Source: Lyngbya sp. CCAP 1446/10
GTDB taxonomy: Bacteria; Cyanobacteriota; Cyanobacteriia; Cyanobacteriales; Microcoleaceae
Length of the DNA stretch: 64,000 nt
Assembly (NCBI RefSeq): GCF_026130175.1
Contig: NZ_JAIGNI010000004.1
Span: 116,792-180,791, forward strand
Direction of reading: 5' to 3'
Shown here: one piece after another, positions 26,447 through 35,216 of the stretch
Position numbering within the stretch: position 1 is the stretch's first letter
Layout: each line of letters begins with the position of its first letter
Made by a program: the position numbers and the translations under genes
The notes under the pieces: generated by a model
The model's database searches: none
The model's input: only the letters and a program-made list of their open reading frames with translations
What the model was told of the DNA's origin: nothing

Positions 26447-26605
26447 TTTGACATGCTTGCAGAGGCTGGTGCAGAGAACTGGGCGATCCTCTTCGTTGGC
26501 GTAGCCCCCGTAGGGGATCGCCATTGTGTGTCACGCATCTAACAGTGTATTCAACTCTAAAACTTAAAATTTAACGGGCGATCGCCAATAGCTGACAGCT
26601 AAATT

Positions 26606-27256
26606 ATGACTGAATTGACACTTGTTATTGGTAACAAAAATTATTCTTCTTGGTCGCTGCGTGCTTGGCTGGCGATGAAACAAGCTGGACTGGAATTTGC
26701 CGAAGTGAGAATCCCCCTAGATAGCCCGACAACCCACGAGGAAATTCGACGCTATTCTCCTTCGGGAAAAGTGCCTGTTTTAATTGACGGCGATCTGAAA
26801 GTGTGGGAATCTTTAGCAATCTGCGAATACGTAGCCGATCGCTTTGCGAATGATTTGTGGCCGGCCGATGTAGCCCAAAGGGCGATCGCCCGTTCCATCT
26901 GCGCCGAGATACACGCAGGATTCCAAAATCTGCGCGAAAATATGCCGATGGACTGCCGCAACCGCTATCCAGGTGAAGGGATCACTCCCGGTGTCGAAGC
27001 AGAGATCGATCGCATCTTTGCCATTTGGCGCGAATGCCGCCAAAAATTCGGCACAGGCGGCGATATGCTGTTCGGAAAATTCACAGTTGTTGACGCTATG
27101 TTTGCCCCCGTTGTCCTGCGTTTTGTCACCTACGGAGTCAAATTAGATTCATCAACAAAAGCTTATACTGATGCGATTTTGTCACTGCCGGCAATCCAGG
27201 AATGGGTAGCAGCAGCTTGCAGCGAATCGGAAAATTTTGCACATTTTAAGGTGTAG
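26606..27256 (+). CDS. Glutathione S-transferase family protein
   Basis: The 216-residue protein has the two-domain GST layout. The N-terminal thioredoxin-like domain shows GNKNYSSWSLRAWLAMKQ with a candidate catalytic Ser (YSSWS), the cis-Pro region SGKVPVLIDGD, and ESLAICEYVADRF (glutathione contact). The C-terminal helical domain runs from about residue 90 to the end (FTVVDAMFAPVVLRFVTYG). GSTs of this type detoxify electrophiles or reduce peroxides; the substrate here is unknown. The gene is 45 bp upstream of an OmpR-type regulator on the same strand and may share its transcript. Confidence 0.92.
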   Translation: MTELTLVIGNKNYSSWSLRAWLAMKQAGLEFAEVRIPLDSPTTHEEIRRYSPSGKVPVLIDGDLKVWESLAICEYVADRFANDLWPADVAQRAIARSICAEIHAGFQNLRENMPMDCRNRYPGEGITPGVEAEIDRIFAIWRECRQKFGTGGDMLFGKFTVVDAMFAPVVLRFVTYGVKLDSSTKAYTDAILSLPAIQEWVAAACSESENFAHFKV

Positions 27257-27301
27257 TAAAAATTAGTTCAATTAACCTAAAATCTCAAATCTCAAATCAG
27301 G

Positions 27302-28036
27302 ATGCGGATTCTTTTAGTTGATGATGAAGTTGAGTTTACTGACCCCTTGAGTCGAGTTTTAAGCCGCGAAGGTTATACCGTTGATGTGGCATTTGACGGC
27401 GCAAATGGCAGCAATTTAGCAATGCAGGGAAATTACGATTTGCTAATTTTGGATTGGATGTTGCCGAGACAAACCGGATTGGCAATTTGTCAGAATTTGC
27501 GATCGCAAGGACGGAATACACCAGTCCTATTTCTGACCGCCAAAGACACTATAGACGATCGCGTACAAGGACTCGACGCAGGCGCAGACGACTATCTAGT
27601 CAAACCATTTGAACTGCGAGAGCTCCTAGCCAGAGTGCGCGCCTTGCTACGTCGCCCTCCAACTTTTGACGCCGAAGTGGCTGTCGGGCGGCTGCAAGTC
27701 GCAGATTTACAGCTAGACTACGACAATCAAATAGCCTATCGGGGCGATCGGACAATTGACCTATCAGAAAAAGAATGTCAATTATTAGAATACCTAATGC
27801 GGCATCCCGGTCAATTACTAACACACGAACAAATCCACCAATACTTGTGGAGTGAAGCAGAAAAACCCAGCAGCAACGTATTAGCAGCTCAAATTCGCCT
27901 GCTGCGGCGCAAAATAGAAGCACCGGGTGAATCCGTCCTAATTCACACAGTCTACGGCAGAGGCTATCGCTTTGGAGAAGATAGGACGGCGGTTGAAACC
28001 GCGTCTTCTCAAACTAAGTCCGCCTCTGCGGACTGA
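27302..28036 (+). CDS. OmpR/PhoB family response regulator
   Basis: The receiver domain occupies residues 1-115 (MRILLVDDEVEFTDPLSRVL; Asp in LLILDWMLPRQTG; Lys in DDYLVKPFELRELL). The winged-helix DNA-binding domain runs from about 130 to 225 (LDYDNQIAYRG, LSEKECQLLEYLM, VYGRGYRFG). No cognate kinase is adjacent, so it is an orphan here. The last 16-17 residues (after GEDR) are encoded by the arm of a dispersed repeat (GGCGGTTGAAACCGCG), so the original C-terminus has been extended or replaced. The DNA-binding core is complete, so activity is likely retained. Confidence 0.94.
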   Translation: MRILLVDDEVEFTDPLSRVLSREGYTVDVAFDGANGSNLAMQGNYDLLILDWMLPRQTGLAICQNLRSQGRNTPVLFLTAKDTIDDRVQGLDAGADDYLVKPFELRELLARVRALLRRPPTFDAEVAVGRLQVADLQLDYDNQIAYRGDRTIDLSEKECQLLEYLMRHPGQLLTHEQIHQYLWSEAEKPSSNVLAAQIRLLRRKIEAPGESVLIHTVYGRGYRFGEDRTAVETASSQTKSASAD

Positions 28037-28117
28037 ACAAAACAACCTAATTTTAACCTTCCACTATTCAACCCGCTTTTCTAAGCTTTTGTCTGTATAG
28101 ACGCGCTTTAAACCGCC
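27985..28117. repeat. Dispersed GGTTGAAACCGCG repeat, inverted form
   Basis: GACGGCGGTTGAAACCGCG at the left and GACGCGCTTTAAACCGCC at the right form an interrupted inverted repeat. The left arm also encodes the C-terminal tail of the OmpR-type regulator, and the right arm ends about at the stop of the metallophosphoesterase gene. Confidence 0.6.
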
Positions 28118-28953
28118 GAGTCTTCTTGACAAACCAAAGTAATTACTGTCACCTCCGGCGGACAAAATAGCCTCCCCGGCGCATAAGTCCCCAAACCGCG
28201 ATTCACATACAACAAATTACTCCCAACCCGATGCAAACCGCTAGCCCATTCCCAATGAGTAACTACTCGATCGAAAGCCGAGAGAAAAGGAATGAACTTT
28301 CGGATTGCTGGAGGAATCAAATAACCAATCTTTCTCACCCAAGCATACAAAGGCCCGATCCCAGGAATCACAATTTGACCGCCGTGAGTGTGCCCAGAAA
28401 ACTGCAAATCAATCCGCCACTTTTGCAGATTTTCAGCAGTATCAGGATTGTGAGACAACACAATCCGAGGAATCGCCGGATTGATTGATATCATTACAGG
28501 TGTAGGCGCAAAATCGCCAGACCAAAAATCTGCAAACCCAACTAAAGCCAATTCAGACCCCAAAGGATAAATAGCTTCATTGTACAAAACCCGAATACCT
28601 GCATTATTCAAAGCATTAGCAACCTTAATTTTTGCCCCTGGGTAATAGTGATCATGATTGCCTAAAACAGCGTAAATTCCCACCCGACTCTGCAAGTTTT
28701 TCAAGCGCTGCACTAAGTCATAAATAGGTGCGGGATCGTAGGTAATAAAATCTCCGGTTAAAAAAATTAAGTCTGGTTCCGCTTCATTAGCCGCTGCAAT
28801 CGCCTCTTCTAGCAACCATTCCGACAGCCGCTTCCCGTCATAATGAAAATCAGTAAGCTGTACAATTTTAGTACCCGATAGATTTTCTGGAAGATTTGCG
28901 ATCGGTATTGTTAAACAGTCTACCCGCAGTTTCCCAGTTAATAACCTGTGCAT
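28108..28953 (-). CDS. Metallophosphoesterase, YaeI-like
   Basis: The 281-residue protein has the calcineurin-like two-metal motifs: GTKIVQLTDFHYDGKRL (DxH), DLIFLTGDFITYD (GDxxD), YAVLGNHDHYYPG (GNHD), VLSHNPDTAE (H), and FSGHTHGGQIVIPG (GHxH). Such proteins hydrolyse phosphate esters, for example UDP-diacylglucosamine in lipid A biosynthesis (LpxI/LpxG types) or nucleotide or lipid substrates; which applies here is not clear. It converges with the regulator gene. No membrane helix is obvious. Confidence 0.9.
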   Translation of the reverse strand: MHRLLTGKLRVDCLTIPIANLPENLSGTKIVQLTDFHYDGKRLSEWLLEEAIAAANEAEPDLIFLTGDFITYDPAPIYDLVQRLKNLQSRVGIYAVLGNHDHYYPGAKIKVANALNNAGIRVLYNEAIYPLGSELALVGFADFWSGDFAPTPVMISINPAIPRIVLSHNPDTAENLQKWRIDLQFSGHTHGGQIVIPGIGPLYAWVRKIGYLIPPAIRKFIPFLSAFDRVVTHWEWASGLHRVGSNLLYVNRGLGTYAPGRLFCPPEVTVITLVCQEDSAV

Positions 28954-29148
28954 AAATCTAAGGTTTATTGACAGAGCGCAATTTATAGCTTAGCAAATAA
29001 ACAGGCAAGACTGCAAAACTAAATATTTTTCCCTCTTCATTAAAAATAAGGGTGATGTTTGGAGCGTTGCTTAAATGCACAACAGCTTAGGGCGGACAGA
29101 ATATAATTAACGACTAATAACTAAGTAGGTAGGTACCAATAAATTCGT

Positions 29149-29613
29149 CTACGGGGATGGCTGCCGCTTTTTCTCCAGATACTGCTGGTGGTAATCTTCT
29201 GCTAGATAAAAATCACCAGCGGGTAGGATTTCAGTGGTAATATTTTTGTCGTATTTACTGGAGATTTGTAATTTGTGTTTAGACTCACGAGCCGCTTTTT
29301 CTTGCTCCGAATTGTGATAGAAAATAACAGATCTGTACTGTTCGCCTCTGTCGGGGCCTTGGCGATTGATTTGGGTAGGATCGTGACAATTCCAGAATAC
29401 ATCTAGCAATGCTTCGTAACTCACTTGCGATCGCTCGTATTCTACCAACACTGCCTCAGCGTGACCGGTGATGCGGGCGCAAACATCCAGGTAGCAGGGA
29501 TTTGGCCAATGACCTCCTGTGTAGCCCGCAGCAGTCGAGACGACACCCGCAACGGCGCGAAACTTGTCTTCGACTCCCCAAAAACAACCGGCGGCAAATG
29601 TGGCTTTTTCCAT
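29149..29613 (-). CDS. msrA: Peptide-methionine (S)-S-oxide reductase
   Basis: MsrA reduces methionine S-sulfoxide in oxidised proteins. The start is placed at ATG 29613 (MEKATFAAGCFWGVEDKF); a longer frame up to 29727 only translates heptamer repeats. The catalytic motif GCFWG is at residues 9-13 of this start. Other motifs are VSTAAGYTGGHW, HAEAVLVEYE, FWNCHDPTQINRQGPDRGEQ and YLAEDYHQQYL at the C-terminus. The length of 154 residues is close to the family norm. The neighbouring holB and tmk genes read the same way, so a shared transcript is possible. Confidence 0.96.
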   Translation of the reverse strand: MEKATFAAGCFWGVEDKFRAVAGVVSTAAGYTGGHWPNPCYLDVCARITGHAEAVLVEYERSQVSYEALLDVFWNCHDPTQINRQGPDRGEQYRSVIFYHNSEQEKAARESKHKLQISSKYDKNITTEILPAGDFYLAEDYHQQYLEKKRQPSP

Positions 29614-29633
29614 TGTGTTAAGAAGAAGGAAGA

Positions 29634-29713
29634 GTTGACAGTTGACAGTTGACAGTTGACAGTTGATCGAAGGAAGAAGGAAGAAGGAAGAAGGAAGAAG
29701 GAAGAAGGAAGAA
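29634..29713. repeat. Heptamer arrays (GTTGACA and GAAGGAA)
   Basis: About four GTTGACA units are followed by about seven AAGGAAG/GAAGAAG-like units. The array lies immediately upstream of the msrA start, where it could affect expression. Confidence 0.85.
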
Positions 29714-29868
29714 TAGAATTGGAACAAGGAAGAAGGCTTTAGTTATCTAGCGCAATGAAGCCACAAGACATATACAGCAAGCTTTTTAGCGATCACTATT
29801 TTATGTTTAATTAATTAAGTAAGTTGATTTACTTAGTTATCTGATTGCGATCGAACTTGGTACTCTAA

Positions 29869-30831
29869 TTATACTTGACAGATTCCCATTAGTGTGCATT
29901 CCCAAACTAATCGCGGCTGTACGTAGTTTAGCAAATATTGGCGGGCTTTTTCTAAGGGCTCTAAGGGCGATCGGCTAATCCGCCCTGCCAAAAATTGCTG
30001 CCAGTAACAATGCTGTAAATAATCGATTAACCACAACTGAGATTCAGTATCTAAAGTTTTATCAATTTCCTTGGCTAACTCTAAAGCCGATCGCAGATTT
30101 TGAGGTAACTGCTTCACTTTTTGCAGGAAATCATCGGGTATTGATTGCAGTTGCTGCCAAATAGCAATTGCTTCCCCAGGACTTCCCTGCGCCATCCCCA
30201 TTACTTCGGGATGGGATAAAATCTCGGCGAATCCTGCTTGCTGCAAAACTTGTGCCATTGCTTCGGGATTCAGTCGAGAAAACTGGATTTTTTGACAGCG
30301 GGAAATCAATGTTGGCAGCAAAGCTTCCACAGTTGGAGCAATTAAAATTAGCGCTGCTTTTCCCGGTTCTTCTAATGTTTTTAATAAGCCGTTGGCTGCT
30401 CCTTCACCCATTGTTTCTGCTTGTTCCAAAACTACGACTGAACGCCCAGCTTCTAGGGGCGGTCTGCTTAGAAATTCACCGATTTCTCGAACTTGTTCTA
30501 GGCGAATTTGAGGCGGTGCTTTTCGCTTTAAGCCTGCTTCTTCTGCTTCTTTTGTGGAAAGCCGTTTGCCTTGGTTCATGTAGGTTGGTTCTACCCAGAG
30601 TAAGTCTGGATGATTTCGCTGTCGCACGCGATTTTGTACGGATTCTGTCGATCGCCTTTCGGGAAGATTGGCTGAGAATAAAAGCTCGATGAAACACTGG
30701 GCGGCTAAGCTTTTGCCGATACCGTTAGAGCCTACAAATAAGTAACCGGGAGCAATTCGGTTGCGATCGACTGCTTGGGTTAGTAATTCTACGGCTCGAT
30801 TTTGTCCGATTAATGATGTGAAATAATCCAT
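29869..30831 (-). CDS. holB: DNA polymerase III subunit delta prime
   Basis: The delta-prime subunit is part of the clamp loader. The 320 residues show the AAA+ fold: GQNRAVELLTQAVDRNRIAP, the P-loop FVGSNGIGKSLAA (Lys-Ser), SVVVLEQAETMGEGAANGLL, LKTLEEPGKAALILIAP, and TLISRCQKIQFSRL (arginine/SRC finger). The usual four-Cys zinc module of other clamp-loader subunits is not seen, as is normal for delta prime in many cyanobacteria. It is encoded next to tmk, a known bacterial pairing, but a heptamer array of 160 bp separates them. Confidence 0.93.
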   Translation of the reverse strand: MDYFTSLIGQNRAVELLTQAVDRNRIAPGYLFVGSNGIGKSLAAQCFIELLFSANLPERRSTESVQNRVRQRNHPDLLWVEPTYMNQGKRLSTKEAEEAGLKRKAPPQIRLEQVREIGEFLSRPPLEAGRSVVVLEQAETMGEGAANGLLKTLEEPGKAALILIAPTVEALLPTLISRCQKIQFSRLNPEAMAQVLQQAGFAEILSHPEVMGMAQGSPGEAIAIWQQLQSIPDDFLQKVKQLPQNLRSALELAKEIDKTLDTESQLWLIDYLQHCYWQQFLAGRISRSPLEPLEKARQYLLNYVQPRLVWECTLMGICQV

Positions 30832-30833
30832 GT

Positions 30834-30998
30834 GACAGTTGATAGTTGACAGTTGATAGTTGACAGTTGATAGTTGATAGTTGATAGTTGATAGTTGATA
30901 GTTGATAGTTGATAGTTGATAGTTGATAGTTGATAGTTGATAGTTGATAGTTGATAGTTGATAGTTGATAGTTGATAGTTGATAGTTGATAGTTGACA
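30834..30998. repeat. Large heptamer array, about 23 units of TTGATAG
   Basis: The 7-bp unit GTTGATA runs about 23 times almost perfectly, with a few TTGACAG variants at the ends. It is the largest array in the window. A 95-codon frame runs through it on the minus strand as NYQLSTI repeats, but that is an artefact of the 7-bp period. Confidence 0.95.
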
Positions 30999-31035
30999 GC
31001 CCCCTGACGCACCCTATGGTTAGTTAGGTAGGAAC

Positions 31036-31103
31036 TTAGAAATCGGTTTTTTTATCGAGATTGGGGATTTTTAGCAAAAAGTTTGGTAAAAAACCCGGTT
31101 TCT
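31036..31103 (-). terminator. Degenerate AGAAACCGGTTTTT palindrome after tmk
   Basis: AGAAATCGGTTTTTTT (about 31036-31051) and AAAAAACCCGGTTTCT (about 31087-31103) form an imperfect inverted repeat in the position of a terminator for the minus-strand tmk gene. A related palindrome lies at 55791-55857. Confidence 0.45.
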
Positions 31104-31119
31104 GGCTACGTATGTCAGC

Positions 31120-31788
31120 TTACTTTTCAGCATTGGGATTATTTGAATATCCCCAAGCTTCTAACTTGCGAGTTACGATAGCTTGAATTTCCTGGGCGAT
31201 TGCATCTTCAGGGCGATCGGCATTGATCCGGACAATTCGAGATTTATTTGACTCGGCTAATTCTGTAAAACCTTGCTGTACGCGCTTGTGAAACTGCAAA
31301 TCAGCTTGCTCGATGCGATCGCGCTCTCCCCTAGCCTTTACCCTCGCCAAACCCGCCTCCACGTTAATATCCAGCCACAAAGTCAGATCGCTTTCCAAGC
31401 CGCCGGTGGCAATAGCATTCAACTGTTTGATTAAATTTAAGTTAAGATTGCGACCGTAGCCCTGATAAGCAATCGTCGAGTCTGTAAAACGATCGCATAA
31501 AACAATCGTTCCCTTCGATAACTCAGGTTTGAGACAAGTTTCGACGTGCTGAGCGCGATCGGCAGCATACATCAATAATTCTGCCATCTCGGATACAAAT
31601 TCTTCCGGATCTTGTTTTAATAGCAAATGTCGCAGTCCCTTTCCCAACTCCGTACCCCCCGGTTCGCGAGTAACCACCAACCGGACTTTCTGAAAGTAAC
31701 TTGCTCGCAGCAAATGTATCAATCGCTGCATTTGCGTAGTTTTACCCGCACCTTCAACCCCCTCAAACACGATAAGTTTGCCCTTCAT
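31120..31788 (-). CDS. tmk: Thymidylate kinase
   Basis: Tmk phosphorylates dTMP to dTDP. The 222 residues are normal length. The P-loop FEGVEGAGKTTQMQRL is at residues 7-20, the substrate motif VVTREPGGTELGKG follows, and VLCDRFTDSTIAYQGYGR (the DRF/DRY motif) precedes the lid. ARVKARGERDRIEQADLQFH provides the LID/sensor region. The start at 31788 is the only sensible ATG. It is followed by a heptamer array and then holB, all on the minus strand. Confidence 0.97.
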   Translation of the reverse strand: MKGKLIVFEGVEGAGKTTQMQRLIHLLRASYFQKVRLVVTREPGGTELGKGLRHLLLKQDPEEFVSEMAELLMYAADRAQHVETCLKPELSKGTIVLCDRFTDSTIAYQGYGRNLNLNLIKQLNAIATGGLESDLTLWLDINVEAGLARVKARGERDRIEQADLQFHKRVQQGFTELAESNKSRIVRINADRPEDAIAQEIQAIVTRKLEAWGYSNNPNAEK

Positions 31789-31893
31789 TGCCCTAACTTT
31801 CCATCTAAATAAAATAAATCCATATTGTTCTGTTCATCTCTTCTAGGTTCGGTATGATAATAAAATCTAAATGCCTCACCGCTGGAGTTTTCT

Positions 31894-32241
31894 ATGGCTC
31901 GCTATACTGGGTTTTTTATCGTTGCCGTTCCCATCGACCGTCTCCGTCAGTCCCTGATTGAAATTTTAGAGTCATGCAATCTTGACATTATCTACAATAC
32001 AGGAGATTCGCTCATGGCTCGCGAAATTCCCGGTCAAGTTTCGATTCCCAAACTTGTCACCGCCGAAGTCCTAATTGAGAAAAACACGGCTAGCGACTCA
32101 GAGGTTCGGATGAACTTCGTGATTAAAAACGAGGAATTGCCCTTGCAAACCAACAACCACTGCCGTCAAATGTTCGAGCTAGTCAGTCATTCAATTATGA
32201 ATAACAATAATTGGCGACTCTTGGAAAGTATGGCACTGTAG
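31894..32241 (+). CDS. Hypothetical protein, 115 aa
   Basis: The protein begins MARYTGFFIVAVPIDRLRQ and has a mixed alpha/beta look: a hydrophobic N-terminal strand, an amphipathic helix (LRQSLIEILESCNLDI), beta strands VSIPKLVTAEVLIEK and EVRMNFVIKNEELP, and a C-terminal helix (HCRQMFELVSHSIM). The N-terminal hydrophobic run is too short for a membrane helix. No family is recognised, but such a small conserved protein near tmk and a copper ATPase is common in cyanobacteria. The function is unknown. Confidence 0.6.
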   Translation: MARYTGFFIVAVPIDRLRQSLIEILESCNLDIIYNTGDSLMAREIPGQVSIPKLVTAEVLIEKNTASDSEVRMNFVIKNEELPLQTNNHCRQMFELVSHSIMNNNNWRLLESMAL

Positions 32242-32318
32242 CCATCAGCCATTAGTCATTAGTCATCAGTCATTGGTCATTAGTTCCTAGCTAATCACCA
32301 ATAACTGATGACTTTTAT
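32242..32318. repeat. Heptamer array, degenerate (CATTAGT type)
   Basis: A run of irregular units such as CATTAGT/CATCAGT/CATTGGT lies between the hypothetical gene and the copper ATPase. It has the STRR period of 7 bp. Confidence 0.7.
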
Positions 32319-32333
32319 GTGGAAGGCCTAAAT

Positions 32334-34895
32334 TTAAGCTCGAAAGTTCCGACGACGCAGCAGCAAAGAATTTGTAACTACGCTAACAGAACTAAACGCC
32401 ATAAATGCACCTGCCGCCGCCGGACTGAGTAGGATTCCAGTTGCAGGCAGTAAGAGACCGGCCGCAACCGGAATTCCCAGAGTATTGTAAGCAAAAGCCC
32501 AGAACAAATTTTGGCGAATCTTATTAAAAGTAGCGCGCCCAAGGTCGATCGACTCAACAACATCCATCAAAGCATTTCGCATCAACACAATTTGAGCAGT
32601 CTCAACCGCCACATCAGTGCCACAGTGCAAACCGATACCAACATCAGCTTGAGCCAAAGCCGGCGCATCATTGATACCATCTCCCACCACAGCCACTTTA
32701 CAGCCTTGGGCTTGCAAACTGGCGATCGCCCTGGCCTTCCCATCCGGCCGCACTTCGGCCAAAACATCAGCCGCCGTCAAACCTAGCTGCTGCGCCACCA
32801 CCGCCGCAGCCGACGCAGTATCCCCCGTCAGCATGATCACCCGCAATCCCATTTCCCGGAGGCGATCGACCGTCGCCTTAGCATCCAGCCTCAGAGTATC
32901 TTTTAGCCCGATTACCCCCAGCAAAACGCCCCCAGAAGCCACGTAAACTGCCGTTTTGCCCTGCAAAGACTCCGACAATTGCGTCGCCACAACGACCCCC
33001 TGCTCGCTCATCCACGCGGCATTCCCAGCGAACACCCGCCGGCCATCCACCAAAGCAGAAACCCCAAATCCCGGTTCCGTGTAGAAATCCTCAGCAGGTA
33101 GCAGCGGCAAAGCTTGTTTTTGAGATTCCAGTAAAATCGCGGCGGCGATGGGATGACAAGCGCCTCTTTCCACCGCCGCCACAATTTGCAGCAGTTTTGA
33201 GTCAATTGTGGAACAGGCATCTTGTCTGTTTCCAGAAACATCATCAATTGCGGAAATTGTGGAAATTGTGGAAATTGTGGAACAGGCATCTTGACTATTT
33301 CCGACATTAATATCCGAGTTAAAATCCAAATCAGAATTCACAAAAATCGGCAAATAATCAGTGAGTGTGAGATTGCCGGTTGTGAGAGTCCCAGTTTTGT
33401 CAAAAACCACCGTATCTAATTGATGTACCCGTTCCAAAACATCACCGCCGCGAATCAAAAGCCCGCGTTCCGCCCCGATGCCAGAACCGACTAAAATTGC
33501 AGTTGGGGTAGCCAGTCCCAAAGCGCAAGGACAAGCAATAACTAAAACTGCGATCGCCAATTTCAAACTTAACAGCAAAGAAGATTGATAATGAATCATG
33601 GGTAATTGATTTCCCAGATTGATTGCGCCGTGTTCCATATTCATCGCCCCTTGTCCTAAAAGCACAGAAGGCCAAATATGAGTGCCGGCAAAATACCAAA
33701 ATAGGAAAGTTAAAGCCGATATCGCCATTACGCCATACACAAAATATCCGGCGACAGTATCAGCTAAATTTTGAATTGGTGCTTTGCGAGTTTGGGCTGC
33801 TTGCACTAAAGCCACCATTTGGGCTACAGTTGTTTCTTGACCGGTGCGAGTTGCCCGCATCACAACTGCCCCGGATTTATTGATAGTTCCCGCCGCGACT
33901 GTATCTCCTGGTTGCTTGAAAACTGGCATCGATTCGCCAGTCAGCATCGACTCATCTACAGTTGTTTTGCCTTCGCAGACTTCGCCGTCTACGGGAATTT
34001 TTTCGCCTGGCAAAACTTGCAGCCATTCTCCGACTCGGACGCGATCGGCTGGAATTTCAATGTATTGTGGATTGTGGAGTTGAGATGTCGAGTTTACAGG
34101 CAATTCTTGAGAGCCCAAATCTAAAATTGGGAGTTTAAAATCAACTAAGCGGGCTGTCGCGGGTTGTAGTGCGATCAAAGCTTGTAAAGCTGATGCAGCG
34201 CGCCGTCTGGCTTGCTGTTCGAGAGTTTTGCCCAACAAAATAAAGCCCAGCAGCATCACTGGTTCGTCAAAAAAGCACTCCCATCCCATGCGTGGAAACA
34301 GCAGCGCCGCGTTGCTAGCGGTGTAAGCTGTGACTGCGCCTAAAGCTACTAAAGTATTCATGTTGGGTGCGTTTCGCCACAAACTGCGGCACCCGTCAAC
34401 GATAATCGGGCCGCCAGGTAGCAGCAATGCGAGGGTGGCGAGTCCCCAGTGAAACCAAATGTTGCTGAGAATTGGGGCTTTGGTGCCGAGTACGTGACCT
34501 AAACCGGATAGAATAATTAGGATTAGGGCGATCGACAATTGATTGATTTGCTGTCGAATTTCTTGCCGCCGTCGTTCAATTATCGCCGCTTCCGCTTCCC
34601 GCTGATTTCCACCTAAGCGAGACTGGGAGGGAAATCCATTATCAGTCAATTTTTTTGCTAAAGCTTCTGCATCGACAGCCCCCGGTTGACACTCAACCGT
34701 TGCGACTTCTACGGCTAAGTTAACGCAAGCTGAAATTACGCCTGAATGCTGCATGAGTTGGCGTTCAACTGCTTTGGCGCAGCCCGCACATTTCATCCCG
34801 CTGACATCGAAAGTAACAAGTTCTGGCGGCGGTGATTCTTTAACTGGGATGATTTCGGGTTGAATTTCGGGGATTGCTTTGGGGACAAATTGCAT
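32334..34895 (-). CDS. Copper-transporting P-type ATPase
   Basis: The 853-residue P1B-type ATPase probably exports or loads Cu(I), like CopA/CtaA/PacS. An N-terminal heavy-metal domain carries DVSGMKCAGCAKAVERQL (CxxC). Membrane helices start near residue 120. The actuator motif DESMLTGESMPVF, the metal-site CPC in IACPCALGLATP, the phosphorylated Asp in VVFDKTGTLTTG, and GDGINDAPALAQADVGI are present. The nucleotide domain has the HP motif GACHPIA. About 35 residues (near 531-564, with the QDACSTI motif twice and STISTISA) are encoded by dispersed-repeat DNA, an insertion in a loop. Confidence 0.94.
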   Translation of the reverse strand: MQFVPKAIPEIQPEIIPVKESPPPELVTFDVSGMKCAGCAKAVERQLMQHSGVISACVNLAVEVATVECQPGAVDAEALAKKLTDNGFPSQSRLGGNQREAEAAIIERRRQEIRQQINQLSIALILIILSGLGHVLGTKAPILSNIWFHWGLATLALLLPGGPIIVDGCRSLWRNAPNMNTLVALGAVTAYTASNAALLFPRMGWECFFDEPVMLLGFILLGKTLEQQARRRAASALQALIALQPATARLVDFKLPILDLGSQELPVNSTSQLHNPQYIEIPADRVRVGEWLQVLPGEKIPVDGEVCEGKTTVDESMLTGESMPVFKQPGDTVAAGTINKSGAVVMRATRTGQETTVAQMVALVQAAQTRKAPIQNLADTVAGYFVYGVMAISALTFLFWYFAGTHIWPSVLLGQGAMNMEHGAINLGNQLPMIHYQSSLLLSLKLAIAVLVIACPCALGLATPTAILVGSGIGAERGLLIRGGDVLERVHQLDTVVFDKTGTLTTGNLTLTDYLPIFVNSDLDFNSDINVGNSQDACSTISTISTISAIDDVSGNRQDACSTIDSKLLQIVAAVERGACHPIAAAILLESQKQALPLLPAEDFYTEPGFGVSALVDGRRVFAGNAAWMSEQGVVVATQLSESLQGKTAVYVASGGVLLGVIGLKDTLRLDAKATVDRLREMGLRVIMLTGDTASAAAVVAQQLGLTAADVLAEVRPDGKARAIASLQAQGCKVAVVGDGINDAPALAQADVGIGLHCGTDVAVETAQIVLMRNALMDVVESIDLGRATFNKIRQNLFWAFAYNTLGIPVAAGLLLPATGILLSPAAAGAFMAFSSVSVVTNSLLLRRRNFRA
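33203..33305 (-). repeat. Repeat-derived insertion inside the copper ATPase gene
   Basis: GGAACAGGCATCTTG occurs twice (near 33210 and 33279), with tandem GGAAATTGT units between. The segment keeps the reading frame and adds about 35 low-complexity residues to the nucleotide-binding region. A related GGCATCCTGCCC motif lies at 45283. Confidence 0.7.
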
Positions 34896-35049
34896 GGTTT
34901 TTTTTGGTATTGATTAGAATATTTTGGTGTTTCGGAAATTGTTTAATGCAAAAATGAAATAAATGTATCCATTTTGATAATAGATAGTTTCTCCGGCATC
35001 TACCGAAAGTGTTAGTTTTTTTTAATTTTTCTCCCAATTCTGAAGATTA

Positions 35050-35175
35050 GATGGCGGTTGAAACCGCGCCTACACAGACAAAACCCGCCTTCGCGGGTTG
35101 AAGATTAGACGGTTATTGTCTTCAGTCCGCGGAGGCGGACATGGTTTGTATAGACGCGGTTTCAACCGTACGTCT
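35050..35175. repeat. Dispersed GGTTGAAACCGCG repeat, long inverted form
   Basis: GCGGTTGAAACCGCGCC near 35054 and GACGCGGTTTCAACCG near 35152 form the two arms. Internal AAAACCCGC and CAGTCCGCGGAGGCGGAC palindromes fill the space. It belongs to the family seen at 13328 and 27985. The rest of the 34896-35201 gap is AT-rich without a gene. Confidence 0.7.
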
Positions 35176-35216
35176 TATATTAGTTAGTATCGATCTTTTA
35201 CTTGACGAATTTAGCT

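Noticed and set aside
29614..29727. N-terminal extension of msrA
   Set aside because: The extra residues (SSFFLLPSSFFLLPS, STVNCQL) translate heptamer arrays; the real protein begins MEKATFAAGCFWG.
30725..31012. A 95-codon minus-strand frame reading NYQLSTI repeats
   Set aside because: It is created by the TTGATAG array; a 7-bp period gives long open frames without selection, and it overlaps the holB start.
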